A stretch of 10,423 bases of DNA from Actinomycetes bacterium (GTDB lineage Bacteria; Actinomycetota; Actinomycetes; Actinomycetales; Cellulomonadaceae), in assembly GCA_023401045.1 (NCBI GenBank), contig JAEXEM010000162.1, positions 1 to 10,423 on the forward strand. The letters run 5' to 3'. The position numbers were made by a program, and so were the translations under genes. Shown here piece after piece: positions 1 through 5,652 of this stretch; the first letter of the stretch is position 1; each line of letters opens with the position of its first letter. The notes beneath the pieces were generated by a model. It searched no databases, had not been told where the DNA came from, and saw nothing but the letters and a program-made list of their open reading frames with translations.

Positions 1-117
1 GACGTCGACGAGCCGCAGCCCGCGCGACTCGCGTGCGGCGCGCAGGAGGCCGCCGATGGTGCGCCGCCAGGCCGACGGGCGGCGGCTGCGGACGGGTGCG
101 GGCTGCCCTGGCTCCAT
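1..117 (-). CDS. XRE-family helix-turn-helix regulator, N-terminal fragment (runs off left edge)
   Basis: Only the first 39 codons are inside the window; the reading frame stays open to base 1. After a basic, proline-rich leader (about residues 1-16), residues 17-39 read WRRTIGGLLRAARESRGLRL then VDV, which is the usual opening of a Cro/C1-type (XRE) helix-turn-helix domain, helix 1 plus the start of helix 2. The role inferred from this is a DNA-binding transcription regulator; its targets cannot be told. The ATG at 117 has no Shine-Dalgarno sequence, but a TAGGTT -10-like hexamer lies exactly 6 nt before it, so a leaderless start is likely. It lies 89 bp downstream of dinB on the same strand, with a hairpin in the gap, so it is probably its own unit. 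The call rests on a short stretch and could be another small HTH protein. Confidence 0.6.
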   Translation of the reverse strand, partial: MEPGQPAPVRSRRPSAWRRTIGGLLRAARESRGLRLVDV

Positions 118-123
118 GGCCCG

Positions 124-129
124 AACCTA
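124..129 (-). promoter_or_regulatory. -10 element of a probable leaderless promoter for the XRE gene
   Basis: TAGGTT (TANNNT type) is followed by 6 nt and then the ATG at 117. That places transcription start at or next to the start codon. No convincing -35 box is seen. Confidence 0.4.
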
Positions 130-178
130 GCGAGCGGCCGGGCCCGTGGCGTCGTCGTCTGCTGAGGGCAGAACGGCA

Positions 179-199
179 CGACCCGCCGGCAGCGGGTCG
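179..199 (-). terminator. Hairpin downstream of dinB, possible terminator
   Basis: A perfect 8-bp inverted repeat (CGACCCGC / GCGGGTCG) with a 5-nt loop begins 7 nt after the dinB stop codon. The RNA read leftward is followed by only a weak T-rich stretch (GCCGTTCTGCC), so this would be a GC-rich terminator without a true U-tract, as is common in actinomycetes. Confidence 0.45.
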
Positions 200-206
200 C
201 GTCGGG

Positions 207-1463
207 TCACAGGTCGTGCTCGGCGAGCTCGCGGAACTCGTCGGGCACGGTCCTCGTGCGCGGCATGGCGGCCGGCAGGTACCCGACGGCACGCGGCCCG
301 AAGCGGCGGCGCACCTCGTCGACGGACCGGTCGACGGCCCACCGTGCGGCCCCGTGCTCGGAACCCGGGCGCCGCGGGTCGTCCGGGTGCAGGGGCAGCT
401 CGAGCTGCAGCGCCTCCTGGTCGACGATCCCCGAGACGGACACCGCGAGCAGCGTCACCTCGGCACTGTCCCCCGGCTGGTCGCGGATGGCCTGCCAGAC
501 GAGCTGCTCGGCGACCTCGGTGAGCGTGAGGGTCGTCGCGACGGGACCCGGCAGCGTGAGCGACCGCGTGACCGAGCGCATGCCGGGGAACCGCACGCGC
601 ACGGTGACCGTGCGCCCGGCCCGGCCCTTGGCGCGCAACCGGCCGGCGACACGGTCCGCGAGGTGGCTGAGCACCTCGCGCACGAGCTCGGGCGTCGCGG
701 TCTGGCGCCCGAGCGCGGACTGTGCCCCGACGGACCGGGCACGCCCGGCACCGGCGACGCGGCGCGGGTCCTCGTCGTGCGCGAGCGCCGACATCCGCGA
801 CCCGACGGCGTGCCCGAGGATGCGCTCGACGGCGCCGGAGGGGGTGCGCGCGAGCTCGCCGATCGTCGTGATGCCCCGCTCGGCGAGGTGTGCCCGCGCG
901 ACCGGTCCGATGCCCCACATGAGCCCGACGGGCAGCGGGTCGAGGAACTCGCGCTCCGCGCCGGGCTCGACGACGACGAGCCCGTCGGGCTTGGCGACCT
1001 GCGACGCGATCTTCGCGAGGTGCTTCGTGCGGGCGGCACCGACGGAGATCGGCAGGCCGACCTCCTCGCGCACGCGCCGCCGCAGCAGCTCGGCGATCTG
1101 CGCCGGCGGGCCGAACAGGTGCGTCGAGCCGCTGACGTCGAGGAACGCCTCGTCGATGGAGATGCGCTCGACGAGCGGGGTGACGTCGCCGAGGATCTCC
1201 ATCACGCGGTCGGCGAGCGGCTGGTACTCCCGGAACCGCCCGGGGACGAAACGCAGCGACGGGCACAGCCGGGCCGCGCGCCAGCCCGGCATGCCCCCGC
1301 TCACCCCGTACGCCTTGGCCTCGTACGACGCTGCCAGGACGACGCCGCCGCGCGGGCTGCCGCCCACCGCGACGGGGCGACCCCGCAGCGTGGGGTCGAG
1401 CAGCTGCTCCACGGACGCGTAGAACGCGTCGAGGTCCGCGTGGAGGATCGTCGCGGCGGCCAT
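207..1463 (-). CDS. dinB: DNA polymerase IV (Y-family translesion polymerase)
   Basis: Protein of 418 residues. It is an error-prone polymerase that copies past damaged template bases in the cytoplasm, docked on the sliding clamp. Diagnostic features: HADLDAFYASVE at residues 8-19 (metal-binding D10, steric-gate position occupied by Y15) and SIDEAFLDVS at 102-111 (catalytic D104 and E105). The helix-hairpin-helix/thumb region lies around 180-215 (WGIG at 183-186), and the little-finger domain at about 245-350. QLELPL at 353-358 fits a beta-clamp binding motif. A roughly 60-residue tail past that point (ending near VDEVRRRFGPRAVGYL) is usual in actinobacterial members. The ATG at 1463 is chosen because the conserved N-terminal motif follows at once and a TATGCT -10 hexamer ends 6 nt before it. 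It starts 38 bp after the AI-2E-family gene stops; a LexA palindrome in that gap argues for its own SOS-controlled promoter. Confidence 0.95.
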   Translation of the reverse strand: MAAATILHADLDAFYASVEQLLDPTLRGRPVAVGGSPRGGVVLAASYEAKAYGVSGGMPGWRAARLCPSLRFVPGRFREYQPLADRVMEILGDVTPLVERISIDEAFLDVSGSTHLFGPPAQIAELLRRRVREEVGLPISVGAARTKHLAKIASQVAKPDGLVVVEPGAEREFLDPLPVGLMWGIGPVARAHLAERGITTIGELARTPSGAVERILGHAVGSRMSALAHDEDPRRVAGAGRARSVGAQSALGRQTATPELVREVLSHLADRVAGRLRAKGRAGRTVTVRVRFPGMRSVTRSLTLPGPVATTLTLTEVAEQLVWQAIRDQPGDSAEVTLLAVSVSGIVDQEALQLELPLHPDDPRRPGSEHGAARWAVDRSVDEVRRRFGPRAVGYLPAAMPRTRTVPDEFRELAEHDL

Positions 1464-1469
1464 GCCGTC

Positions 1470-1475
1470 AGCATA
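1470..1475 (-). promoter_or_regulatory. -10 element of the dinB promoter (leaderless)
   Basis: TATGCT lies 6 nt upstream of the dinB ATG. There is no Shine-Dalgarno sequence, so the transcript probably begins at the start codon. The LexA box sits immediately upstream, in the -10/-35 spacer. Confidence 0.5.
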
Positions 1476-1491
1476 TCGAACACACGTTCGA
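1476..1491. promoter_or_regulatory. LexA binding site (SOS box) of dinB
   Basis: TCGAACACACGTTCGA is a perfect 6+6 palindrome (TCGAAC / GTTCGA) with a 4-bp centre. It matches the Gram-positive/actinobacterial LexA consensus CGAAC-N4-GTTCG. It ends 12 bp before the dinB start and abuts the -10 hexamer, so bound LexA would block RNA polymerase until DNA damage triggers its self-cleavage. Confidence 0.88.
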
Positions 1492-1501
1492 ACCGCGTCC
1501 G

Positions 1502-2731
1502 TCAGTCGCCGGCGGTCCGCCCGTCCGCCGCCTCGAGGGCGTCCGGCTCCTCGGGCTCCTGGCCGAGGTCCGGGCCGACCTCCGACATCGGCGGGTCGAG
1601 GGTGCGCAGGTGCGAGAAGACCGACCACGCGACCGCGACGAGCGGCACCGCGATGACGGCCCCGAGGATGCCTGCCGTCAGGGTGCCCGCGGTGACCGCG
1701 AGCGCGACGACGACGGGGTGCAACGACACCTGCCTGCCCATGATGAGCGGCTGGAGAACGTGCCCCTCGAGCTGGCCGATGAGGGCGATCCCCACCCCGA
1801 CGATCACGGCGGACCACAGACCGTTCGCGGCGAGCGCGACGATCATCGCGACGACCATCGCCGCGGGTGCACCGATGAGCGGGATGAACGCCCCGATGAA
1901 GACGAGCACGGCGAGCGGGGCGGCGAGCGGCACCTTGAGCACCGACAGGAGCACGAACGCGAGCACGCCGTCGGTGAAGGCGATGATGACGGTGCCGCGC
2001 GTGTAGCCCGAGAACGTGTACCAGCCGGCGTTGCCCGCGGTGATCCACCCGTCGCGGACGCGCGCCGGCAGCTGGTTGAGGAACCACGTCCACATCGCCG
2101 CGCCGCGCGCGAGGAAGAAGATCGTGCAGAACACCGCGAGCGCGAGCGCGGTGAAGCCCTCGACGACCGAGCCCGCGCTCGCCGCTGCCTGGCTCGCGAG
2201 GTCGCCGGCGTGGTCCTGGACCCACTTGAGCCCGTTGTCGATCCACTCGGCGATCTGCTCGTTCGTGATGGTGAACGGCAGCGTCCCGCTCTCGAGGAAG
2301 TCGGTGATCTGCTTGATGCCGGTCTCGAACTGCTTGCTCAGGTCGTTCCACTGCGTCGCGACGGAGAACCCGACGTAGGTGAGCATGCCGACGAACACGA
2401 GGATGCCCGCGAGCAGCGACAGCGCCGTGGCCAGCGCCCGCGGCATGACGCGCGCCATGAGCTCGACCAGCGGGCGCAGCACCGCGGTGAAGACGAGCGC
2501 GAGGAACACCGCGACGAACAGCAGCATGATCCGCGAGGTGGCGTAGAACACGACGACGATGGCCGCGAGGAGCACGAGCAGCCGCCACGAGACGCCGGCG
2601 GACCGGCGCAGCCACCGCGGCGCCGTCTCCTCCTGGCCGGTGACGGCCGGGTTCCGACGTCCGCCGGCCACCTTGCGCGCGACAGGCCCGGGCGGCGTGA
2701 CCGACGAGCGCGCACCCGTCGCGTCCACCAT
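1502..2731 (-). CDS. AI-2E family (PerM/TqsA-type) membrane transporter
   Basis: Protein of 409 residues, an integral cytoplasmic-membrane protein. About eight hydrophobic segments are visible: two close together near 50-84, one at 102-122, then after a roughly 60-residue polar region 186-208, 247-264, 271-301, 307-321 and 340-371. The family signature is clear: FIPLIGAP at 282-289 and EGHVLQPLIMGRQV at 322-335, followed by HPVVVALAV. Members are described as autoinducer-2 exporters or ion/H+ antiporters; the substrate here cannot be deduced. The C-terminal 30 residues are acidic and probably cytoplasmic. An in-frame ATG exists at 2869, but the start at 2731 is preferred: it has a strong GAGGAGGG ribosome site 6 nt upstream, and the upstream extension is Arg-rich with no family character. 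A CRP-like palindrome lies 21-36 bp before the start. Confidence 0.88.
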   Translation of the reverse strand: MVDATGARSSVTPPGPVARKVAGGRRNPAVTGQEETAPRWLRRSAGVSWRLLVLLAAIVVVFYATSRIMLLFVAVFLALVFTAVLRPLVELMARVMPRALATALSLLAGILVFVGMLTYVGFSVATQWNDLSKQFETGIKQITDFLESGTLPFTITNEQIAEWIDNGLKWVQDHAGDLASQAAASAGSVVEGFTALALAVFCTIFFLARGAAMWTWFLNQLPARVRDGWITAGNAGWYTFSGYTRGTVIIAFTDGVLAFVLLSVLKVPLAAPLAVLVFIGAFIPLIGAPAAMVVAMIVALAANGLWSAVIVGVGIALIGQLEGHVLQPLIMGRQVSLHPVVVALAVTAGTLTAGILGAVIAVPLVAVAWSVFSHLRTLDPPMSEVGPDLGQEPEEPDALEAADGRTAGD

Positions 2732-2751
2732 CGATGCCCTCCTCGCCCGTG

Positions 2752-2767
2752 CGTGACGTCCGTCACG
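2752..2767. promoter_or_regulatory. CRP/GlxR-like palindrome upstream of the AI-2E family gene
   Basis: CGTGACGTCCGTCACG is a perfect 7+7 inverted repeat around TC. It contains GTGA-N6-TCAC, the core of the CRP/FNR-family operator (consensus TGTGA-N6-TCACA). It lies between the ribosome site of the transporter gene and the tRNA promoter. It may act on the leftward gene, but no clear -10 box for that gene was found. Confidence 0.4.
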
Positions 2768-2882
2768 AGCAGTCTGCCGCTCCGGACGTCGTGGTGCGCG
2801 ACGACCCGCCCGGATCCCCGTCCTCGAACCGTCGGCGGCCGTGCGCGCGACCCCCGATGCGGGATCCACGCCCGGACCGTGC

Positions 2883-2888
2883 TATGTT
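2883..2888 (+). promoter_or_regulatory. -10 element of the tRNA-Leu promoter
   Basis: TATGTT stands out in GC-rich surroundings 45 bp before the tRNA. Transcription would begin near 2895, giving a leader of about 40 nt for RNase P to remove. That leader holds a small hairpin, GGTTC-GCAA-GAACC at 2905-2918, with a GNRA tetraloop. No good -35 box is seen. Confidence 0.5.
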
Positions 2889-2933
2889 TTCTGCCGCGCC
2901 GAGGGGTTCGCAAGAACCGCTCGACGACCACCT

Positions 2934-3017
2934 GTCCGGGTGGCGGAATGGCAGACGCGCTAGCTTGAGGTGCTAGTGCCCGTATAGGGCGTGGGGGTTC
3001 AAGTCCCCCTCCGGACA
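2934..3017 (+). tRNA. tRNA-Leu, anticodon GAG
   Basis: A complete class II tRNA of 84 nt folds by eye. The acceptor pairs GTCCGGG (2934-2940) with TCCGGAC (3010-3016), followed by discriminator A3017. The anticodon stem CTAGC/GCTAG encloses the loop TTGAGGT, with anticodon GAG at 2967-2969. The long variable arm is TGCCC-GTATA-GGGCG, and the T arm is GGGGG-TTCAAGT-CCCCC. It decodes the CUC/CUU leucine codons, and CUC is heavily used in these genes. The CCA end is not encoded (ACTC follows). The promoter is at 2883 and the terminator at 3038. An XRE- and nuclease-bearing neighbourhood makes it a plausible integration site, but no duplicated 3' end is visible in this window. Confidence 0.97.
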
Positions 3018-3037
3018 CTCGTTGAGACAGCGACCAG

Positions 3038-3080
3038 AGGCCCCTGAACTGCGGAGACGCAGATCGGGGGCCTTCTTGGT
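3038..3080 (+). terminator. Intrinsic terminator after tRNA-Leu
   Basis: Nested hairpin: outer stem AGGCCCC (3038-3044) with GGGGCCT (3067-3073), inner stem CTGCG (3049-3053) with CGCAG (3058-3062) closed by a GAGA loop. Three further pairs between them make it nearly continuous. It is followed by TTCTTGGT. It sits 20 nt after the tRNA. Confidence 0.85.
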
Positions 3081-3182
3081 GCGTTCGCACGGTGTCCCGC
3101 GACGTGTAGCGATCAGCCCCCTCGGGCCGAGCCGCTCACCGCAGCACCTCAACGTCGCCTCGTTCGGACCTCACCGTCGTCG

Positions 3183-3788
3183 ATGACACCACGGCATGAT
3201 GCCCCGGTGAACTCCGCACACGTCCCGCCGGAAGCTCACGTGCTCAACGGCGACGAGCCGCTCGTCGGGTTGGACGGCGTGAACGTCCGCGACTTCTGGT
3301 CGTGGGCCATGTCGGACCTCCGCACGAACACGCTGCGCGGAGTCCTCGCGGAGTTCATCGTGGCACGGGCCGTCGGCTCCCGGTCGGTGCGACGAGTCGA
3401 GTGGGACGCGTACGACGTCACGACGCCGGACGGTGTCCGCATCGAGGTCAAGTCGGCGGCCTACCTCCAGGGCTGGGCGCAGCCGAGGCTCTCGCGAATC
3501 AGCTTCTCGGGTCTCAGTGCACGACTGCTCGACGAGACTGCGAGCTCTTTCGTCGGAGACAGGCTCTACAACGCCGACGTCTACGTGTTCGCCGTTCAGA
3601 CCGCGACCAGCCACGACGTCCTCGACGTTCTCGACCTGTCGCAGTGGGCGTTCTACGTCGCGCCTCGCGAGATCATCGCCGCCACCGGGGCCCGGAGCCT
3701 CACGCTCGCAACCGTAGAACGCATCGCCAGCGGGCCGCACACGGTGAGCGGGCTCAGCGACGCCGTCGATGCCGTGGCCCGCACCTGA
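3183..3788 (+). CDS. Orphan PD-(D/E)XK nuclease-like protein
   Basis: Protein of 201 residues with no family name I can give with certainty. A PD-(D/E)XK-type core is visible: E57 in RGVLAEFIVARAVG (motif I helix), WDAYD at 74-78 (candidate acidic residue D78), and IEVKSAAYLQ at 87-96 (E88-x-K90, with Q96 possibly motif IV). The strand ADVYVFAV follows at 131-138. This order is that of restriction-endonuclease-like and resolvase-like nucleases. DNA cleavage is inferred, not shown. It stands alone, with no methylase or helicase partner nearby. Codon use is unlike its neighbours: AGG, CGA, GGA, GGT, AGT, TCT and ACT cluster around 3484-3565, suggesting later acquisition. Start is uncertain: the ATG at 3183 has no ribosome site, while a GTG at 3207 has a CATGAT hexamer 6 nt before it and would give 193 residues. 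Confidence 0.75.
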   Translation: MTPRHDAPVNSAHVPPEAHVLNGDEPLVGLDGVNVRDFWSWAMSDLRTNTLRGVLAEFIVARAVGSRSVRRVEWDAYDVTTPDGVRIEVKSAAYLQGWAQPRLSRISFSGLSARLLDETASSFVGDRLYNADVYVFAVQTATSHDVLDVLDLSQWAFYVAPREIIAATGARSLTLATVERIASGPHTVSGLSDAVDAVART

Positions 3789-3957
3789 CCGGATCGCGAC
3801 GTCGCACCGTCGACACGCACCCGCTCCGTACCGCACGTCGACGCAAGCGTGCGCTCGCCACTGAACCGAGCCCATCGCTGCGCATCGCGCGCGACGCGGC
3901 GAGTCCGCGGTTGACGTGAGGACTCCCGGGCCATCCTCAGGCGTTCCGCCAGGAGCC
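3789..3957. other. Intergenic gap between convergent nuclease-like and TetR genes
   Basis: No gene is supported here. Base composition resembles the flanking DNA. The only structure seen is a run of short inverted repeats at 3901-3950, at the TetR end (see the terminator entry). Confidence 0.6.
3917..3950 (-). terminator. Tandem small hairpins downstream of the TetR gene, possible terminator
   Basis: TGAGGA (3917-3922) pairs with TCCTCA (3934-3939), and right next to it GGCG-TTC-CGCC (3940-3950) forms a second tight hairpin 7 nt past the TetR stop. A competing pair, GAGTCC (3901-3906) with GGACTC (3920-3925), also exists. There is no U-tract, so a role in ending the two convergent transcripts is only inferred from position. 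Confidence 0.3.
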
Positions 3958-4629
3958 TCAGTCGCGCGGGAGCCGTCCGACGAGCAGCGCACCCAGCACG
4001 TCTCGCAGCGCGCCGGCGACGTCCACCTGGAACACCGCGAGCTCCGGGTCGTCGGCGAGGGCCTCGAGCACGACAGGCGGCGGCGGGGCGTACGACGCGA
4101 CGGCGCCTGCCGAGACGACGGCCATGAGGCCGTAGGACTGCGCGGCGTCGCCGAGCTCGGGCAGGTGGCGCAGCAGGAGGTCGGAGACCGCTGCGAGCCG
4201 GGCGAGCGAGGCACGCTTGTGCCGCTTGACCCCCTCGACCGAGACGTTGTGCTCGAGGACGGCGCCCTGCGCCGCGAGCAGGTCGAGGAGCACGGGACGG
4301 TCGGCGAGCGAGCGGGCGAGGACGTCGGCGACCTGCCCGGCCCGCTCGTCGACGCCCGCTCCGGCCCGGACCCAGGCGTCGAGCCCGCGCTCGACGTCGA
4401 CGAGCCACTCCCCGAGGAAGTCGTCGAGCAGCTCGAGGAGCACCGCCTCGCGGGACTCGAAGTACCGCAGCACGTTCGACTTCGCCAGGCCCACGCGCCG
4501 GCTGAGCTCGTTGAGGCTGACCGCGGCCACGGGCATCTCGTCGAGCATCGCGCTGGCGGTGTCGAGGACGGCGCGTCGACGGATCTCCCGCTGCTCCGCG
4601 CTCCGCGCCCGCTGGAAGGTCGAGGTCAC
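3958..4629 (-). CDS. TetR/AcrR-family transcriptional repressor
   Basis: Protein of 223 residues, within the normal TetR size range. The N-terminal helix-turn-helix is clear: about residues 14-60, with recognition helix region SLNELSRRVGLAKSNVLRYFESREAV starting at residue 38 (given here in part: ELSRRVGLAKSNVLRYF). The C-terminal part is helical and would bind an unknown small ligand and form the dimer. It is divergent from the dehydrogenase gene, and the shared gap holds two palindromic repeats, so it most likely represses that gene and itself. Start choice: an in-frame ATG lies at 4644, but the GTG at 4629 has TACGGT exactly 6 nt before it (leaderless pattern) and the conserved domain begins well after it; the ATG has neither a ribosome site nor a suitable -10. 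Confidence 0.9.
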   Translation of the reverse strand: MTSTFQRARSAEQREIRRRAVLDTASAMLDEMPVAAVSLNELSRRVGLAKSNVLRYFESREAVLLELLDDFLGEWLVDVERGLDAWVRAGAGVDERAGQVADVLARSLADRPVLLDLLAAQGAVLEHNVSVEGVKRHKRASLARLAAVSDLLLRHLPELGDAAQSYGLMAVVSAGAVASYAPPPPVVLEALADDPELAVFQVDVAGALRDVLGALLVGRLPRD

Positions 4630-4635
4630 GGACCC

Positions 4636-4641
4636 ACCGTA
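4636..4641 (-). promoter_or_regulatory. -10 element of the TetR gene (leaderless start at GTG 4629)
   Basis: TACGGT (TANNNT) is followed by 6 nt and then GTG. The first operator-like palindrome (4649-4659) lies directly upstream, where it would block polymerase. Confidence 0.4.
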
Positions 4642-4648
4642 CATTGCA

Positions 4649-4659
4649 GACCGTCGGTC
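4649..4659. promoter_or_regulatory. TetR operator-like site 1
   Basis: GACCGTCGGTC is a perfect 11-bp palindrome in the divergent control region, next to the TetR -10 hexamer. It forms the left copy of a direct repeat: CAGACCGTCGGTCCCTT (4647-4663) against CAGACCGGCAGTCCCTT (4669-4685), identical at 15 of 17 positions. Confidence 0.6.
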
Positions 4660-4661
4660 CC

Positions 4662-4690
4662 TTGTTATCAGACCGGCAGTCCCTTATGTT
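4662..4690 (+). promoter_or_regulatory. Promoter of the short-chain dehydrogenase gene
   Basis: A -35 box TTGTTA (4662-4667), a 17-bp spacer and a -10 box TATGTT (4685-4690) give the best-spaced housekeeping-type promoter in the window. Transcription would start near 4697, about 32 nt before the start codon. Operator-like site 2 fills the spacer. Confidence 0.65.
4671..4681. promoter_or_regulatory. TetR operator-like site 2
   Basis: GACCGGCAGTC is a slightly imperfect version of the same palindrome, 22 bp from site 1 (about two helical turns, same DNA face). It lies inside the spacer of the dehydrogenase promoter. Confidence 0.55.
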
Positions 4691-4728
4691 CGTGGCTCAC
4701 GACGACCACCGCTACGTCAGGGGGCACC

Positions 4729-5631
4729 ATGAACGACGTCTGGAGCGAGCAGCACATCCCCGACCAGGGCGGCCGGGTGGCGGTCGTCACCGGCGCCAAC
4801 ACCGGCCTCGGCTTCGAGACCGCCCGGATGCTCGCCGAGCACGGCGCGACCGTGGTGCTCGCCGTCCGCGACGTCGAGAAGGGGAGGCAGGCGGCTGCCC
4901 GCCTCACCGGCGACGTGCACGTCCAGGCCCTCGACCTCACGTCCCTCGCGTCGGTGCGGGCGGCAGCAGCCGACATGCGGGCCGCGCACCCGCGCATCGA
5001 CCTGCTCGTCAACAACGCCGGCGTCATGCACACGCCGCGGCGCACCACTGCCGACGGCTTCGAGCTCCAGCTCGGCACCAACCACCTCGGGCACTTCGCG
5101 CTCACCGGTCTCCTGCTCGACCGGCTGCTACCCGTCCCGGGGTCACGCGTCGTCACGGTGAGCAGCACGGGCCACCGCCTGCGCGGCGCCATCCACTTCG
5201 ACGACCTGCAGTGGGAGCGGTCGTACGACCGGATCGCCGCCTACGGGCAGTCCAAGCTCGCCAACCTCATGTTCGCGTACCACCTGCAGCGTCTGCTCGC
5301 GCCGCACGGCACGACCGTCGCTGTCGCGGCGCACCCCGGGATGTCCGCGACAGAACTCACCCGCGACACGTACGCCGCGCTACGGCTGCCGCTCGACTGG
5401 TTCTCCTCCGTGCTCACCCAGCCGCCCGCGATGGGGGCGCTGCCGACCGTCCGCGCCGCCACCGACCCATCCGTCCTCGGCGGGCAGTACTACGGGCCCG
5501 GCAACCGCGGTGAGGTCCGCGGGTACCCGAAGGTCGTCGTCTCCAGCCCCGCGTCGTACGACCTGGCGGTCCAGCGTCGGCTGTGGGCCGTCTCCGAGAC
5601 CCTCACGGGCGTGACGTTCCCGGTCGGGTGA
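4729..5631 (+). CDS. Short-chain dehydrogenase/reductase (retinol-dehydrogenase/protochlorophyllide-reductase-like)
   Basis: Protein of 300 residues, a soluble NAD(P)-dependent oxidoreductase with a Rossmann fold. Motifs in order: TGANTGLG at 21-28 (nucleotide-binding TGxxxGxG); R47 after the second strand, favouring NADP(H); D69 in LDLTS; NNAG at 95-98; N118; VSSTGH at 144-149 (catalytic Ser); YGQSK at 172-176 (Tyr/Lys of the YxxxK pair). The full catalytic tetrad is present, so it should be active. The length and NNAGVM/GFELQLGTNHLGHFALT pattern resemble the retinol-dehydrogenase-like group, which is broad; the substrate is unknown. The ATG at 4729 has AGGGGG 4 nt upstream. The frame is open far to the left, but that part has no homology character. 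Divergent TetR and the operators in its promoter suggest induction by a ligand, perhaps its substrate. Confidence 0.92.
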   Translation: MNDVWSEQHIPDQGGRVAVVTGANTGLGFETARMLAEHGATVVLAVRDVEKGRQAAARLTGDVHVQALDLTSLASVRAAAADMRAAHPRIDLLVNNAGVMHTPRRTTADGFELQLGTNHLGHFALTGLLLDRLLPVPGSRVVTVSSTGHRLRGAIHFDDLQWERSYDRIAAYGQSKLANLMFAYHLQRLLAPHGTTVAVAAHPGMSATELTRDTYAALRLPLDWFSSVLTQPPAMGALPTVRAATDPSVLGGQYYGPGNRGEVRGYPKVVVSSPASYDLAVQRRLWAVSETLTGVTFPVG

Positions 5632-5640
5632 CGGCACCCG
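5625..5640. terminator. Compact hairpin between convergent genes
   Basis: CGGGTG-ACGG-CACCCG, a perfect 6-bp stem with a 4-nt loop, straddles the dehydrogenase stop codon in a 21-bp convergent gap. It may end both transcripts, but there is no U-tract on either side. Confidence 0.3.
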
Positions 5641-5652
5641 CGCGAGACGGGG

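Noticed and set aside
33..2006. A 657-codon rightward frame opposite dinB and the AI-2E family gene
   Set aside because: Its Arg/Asp/Gly-rich product has no domain character and mirrors the codon bias of the real leftward genes, which have clear motifs.
2338..3090. A leftward 250-codon open frame crossing the tRNA-Leu antisense
   Set aside because: It overlaps the tRNA and its terminator and the 5' part of the AI-2E family gene; such antisense-tRNA frames are a known false-gene type in GC-rich DNA.
3018..4000. A second copy of the tRNA-Leu 3' end (attachment-site repeat)
   Set aside because: None found by eye downstream of the tRNA in this window; a copy could still lie beyond the right edge.
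3916..4728. Upstream extension of the dehydrogenase frame
   Set aside because: It would run antisense through the whole TetR gene; the ATG at 4729 has a ribosome site, a promoter and the correct family N-terminus.
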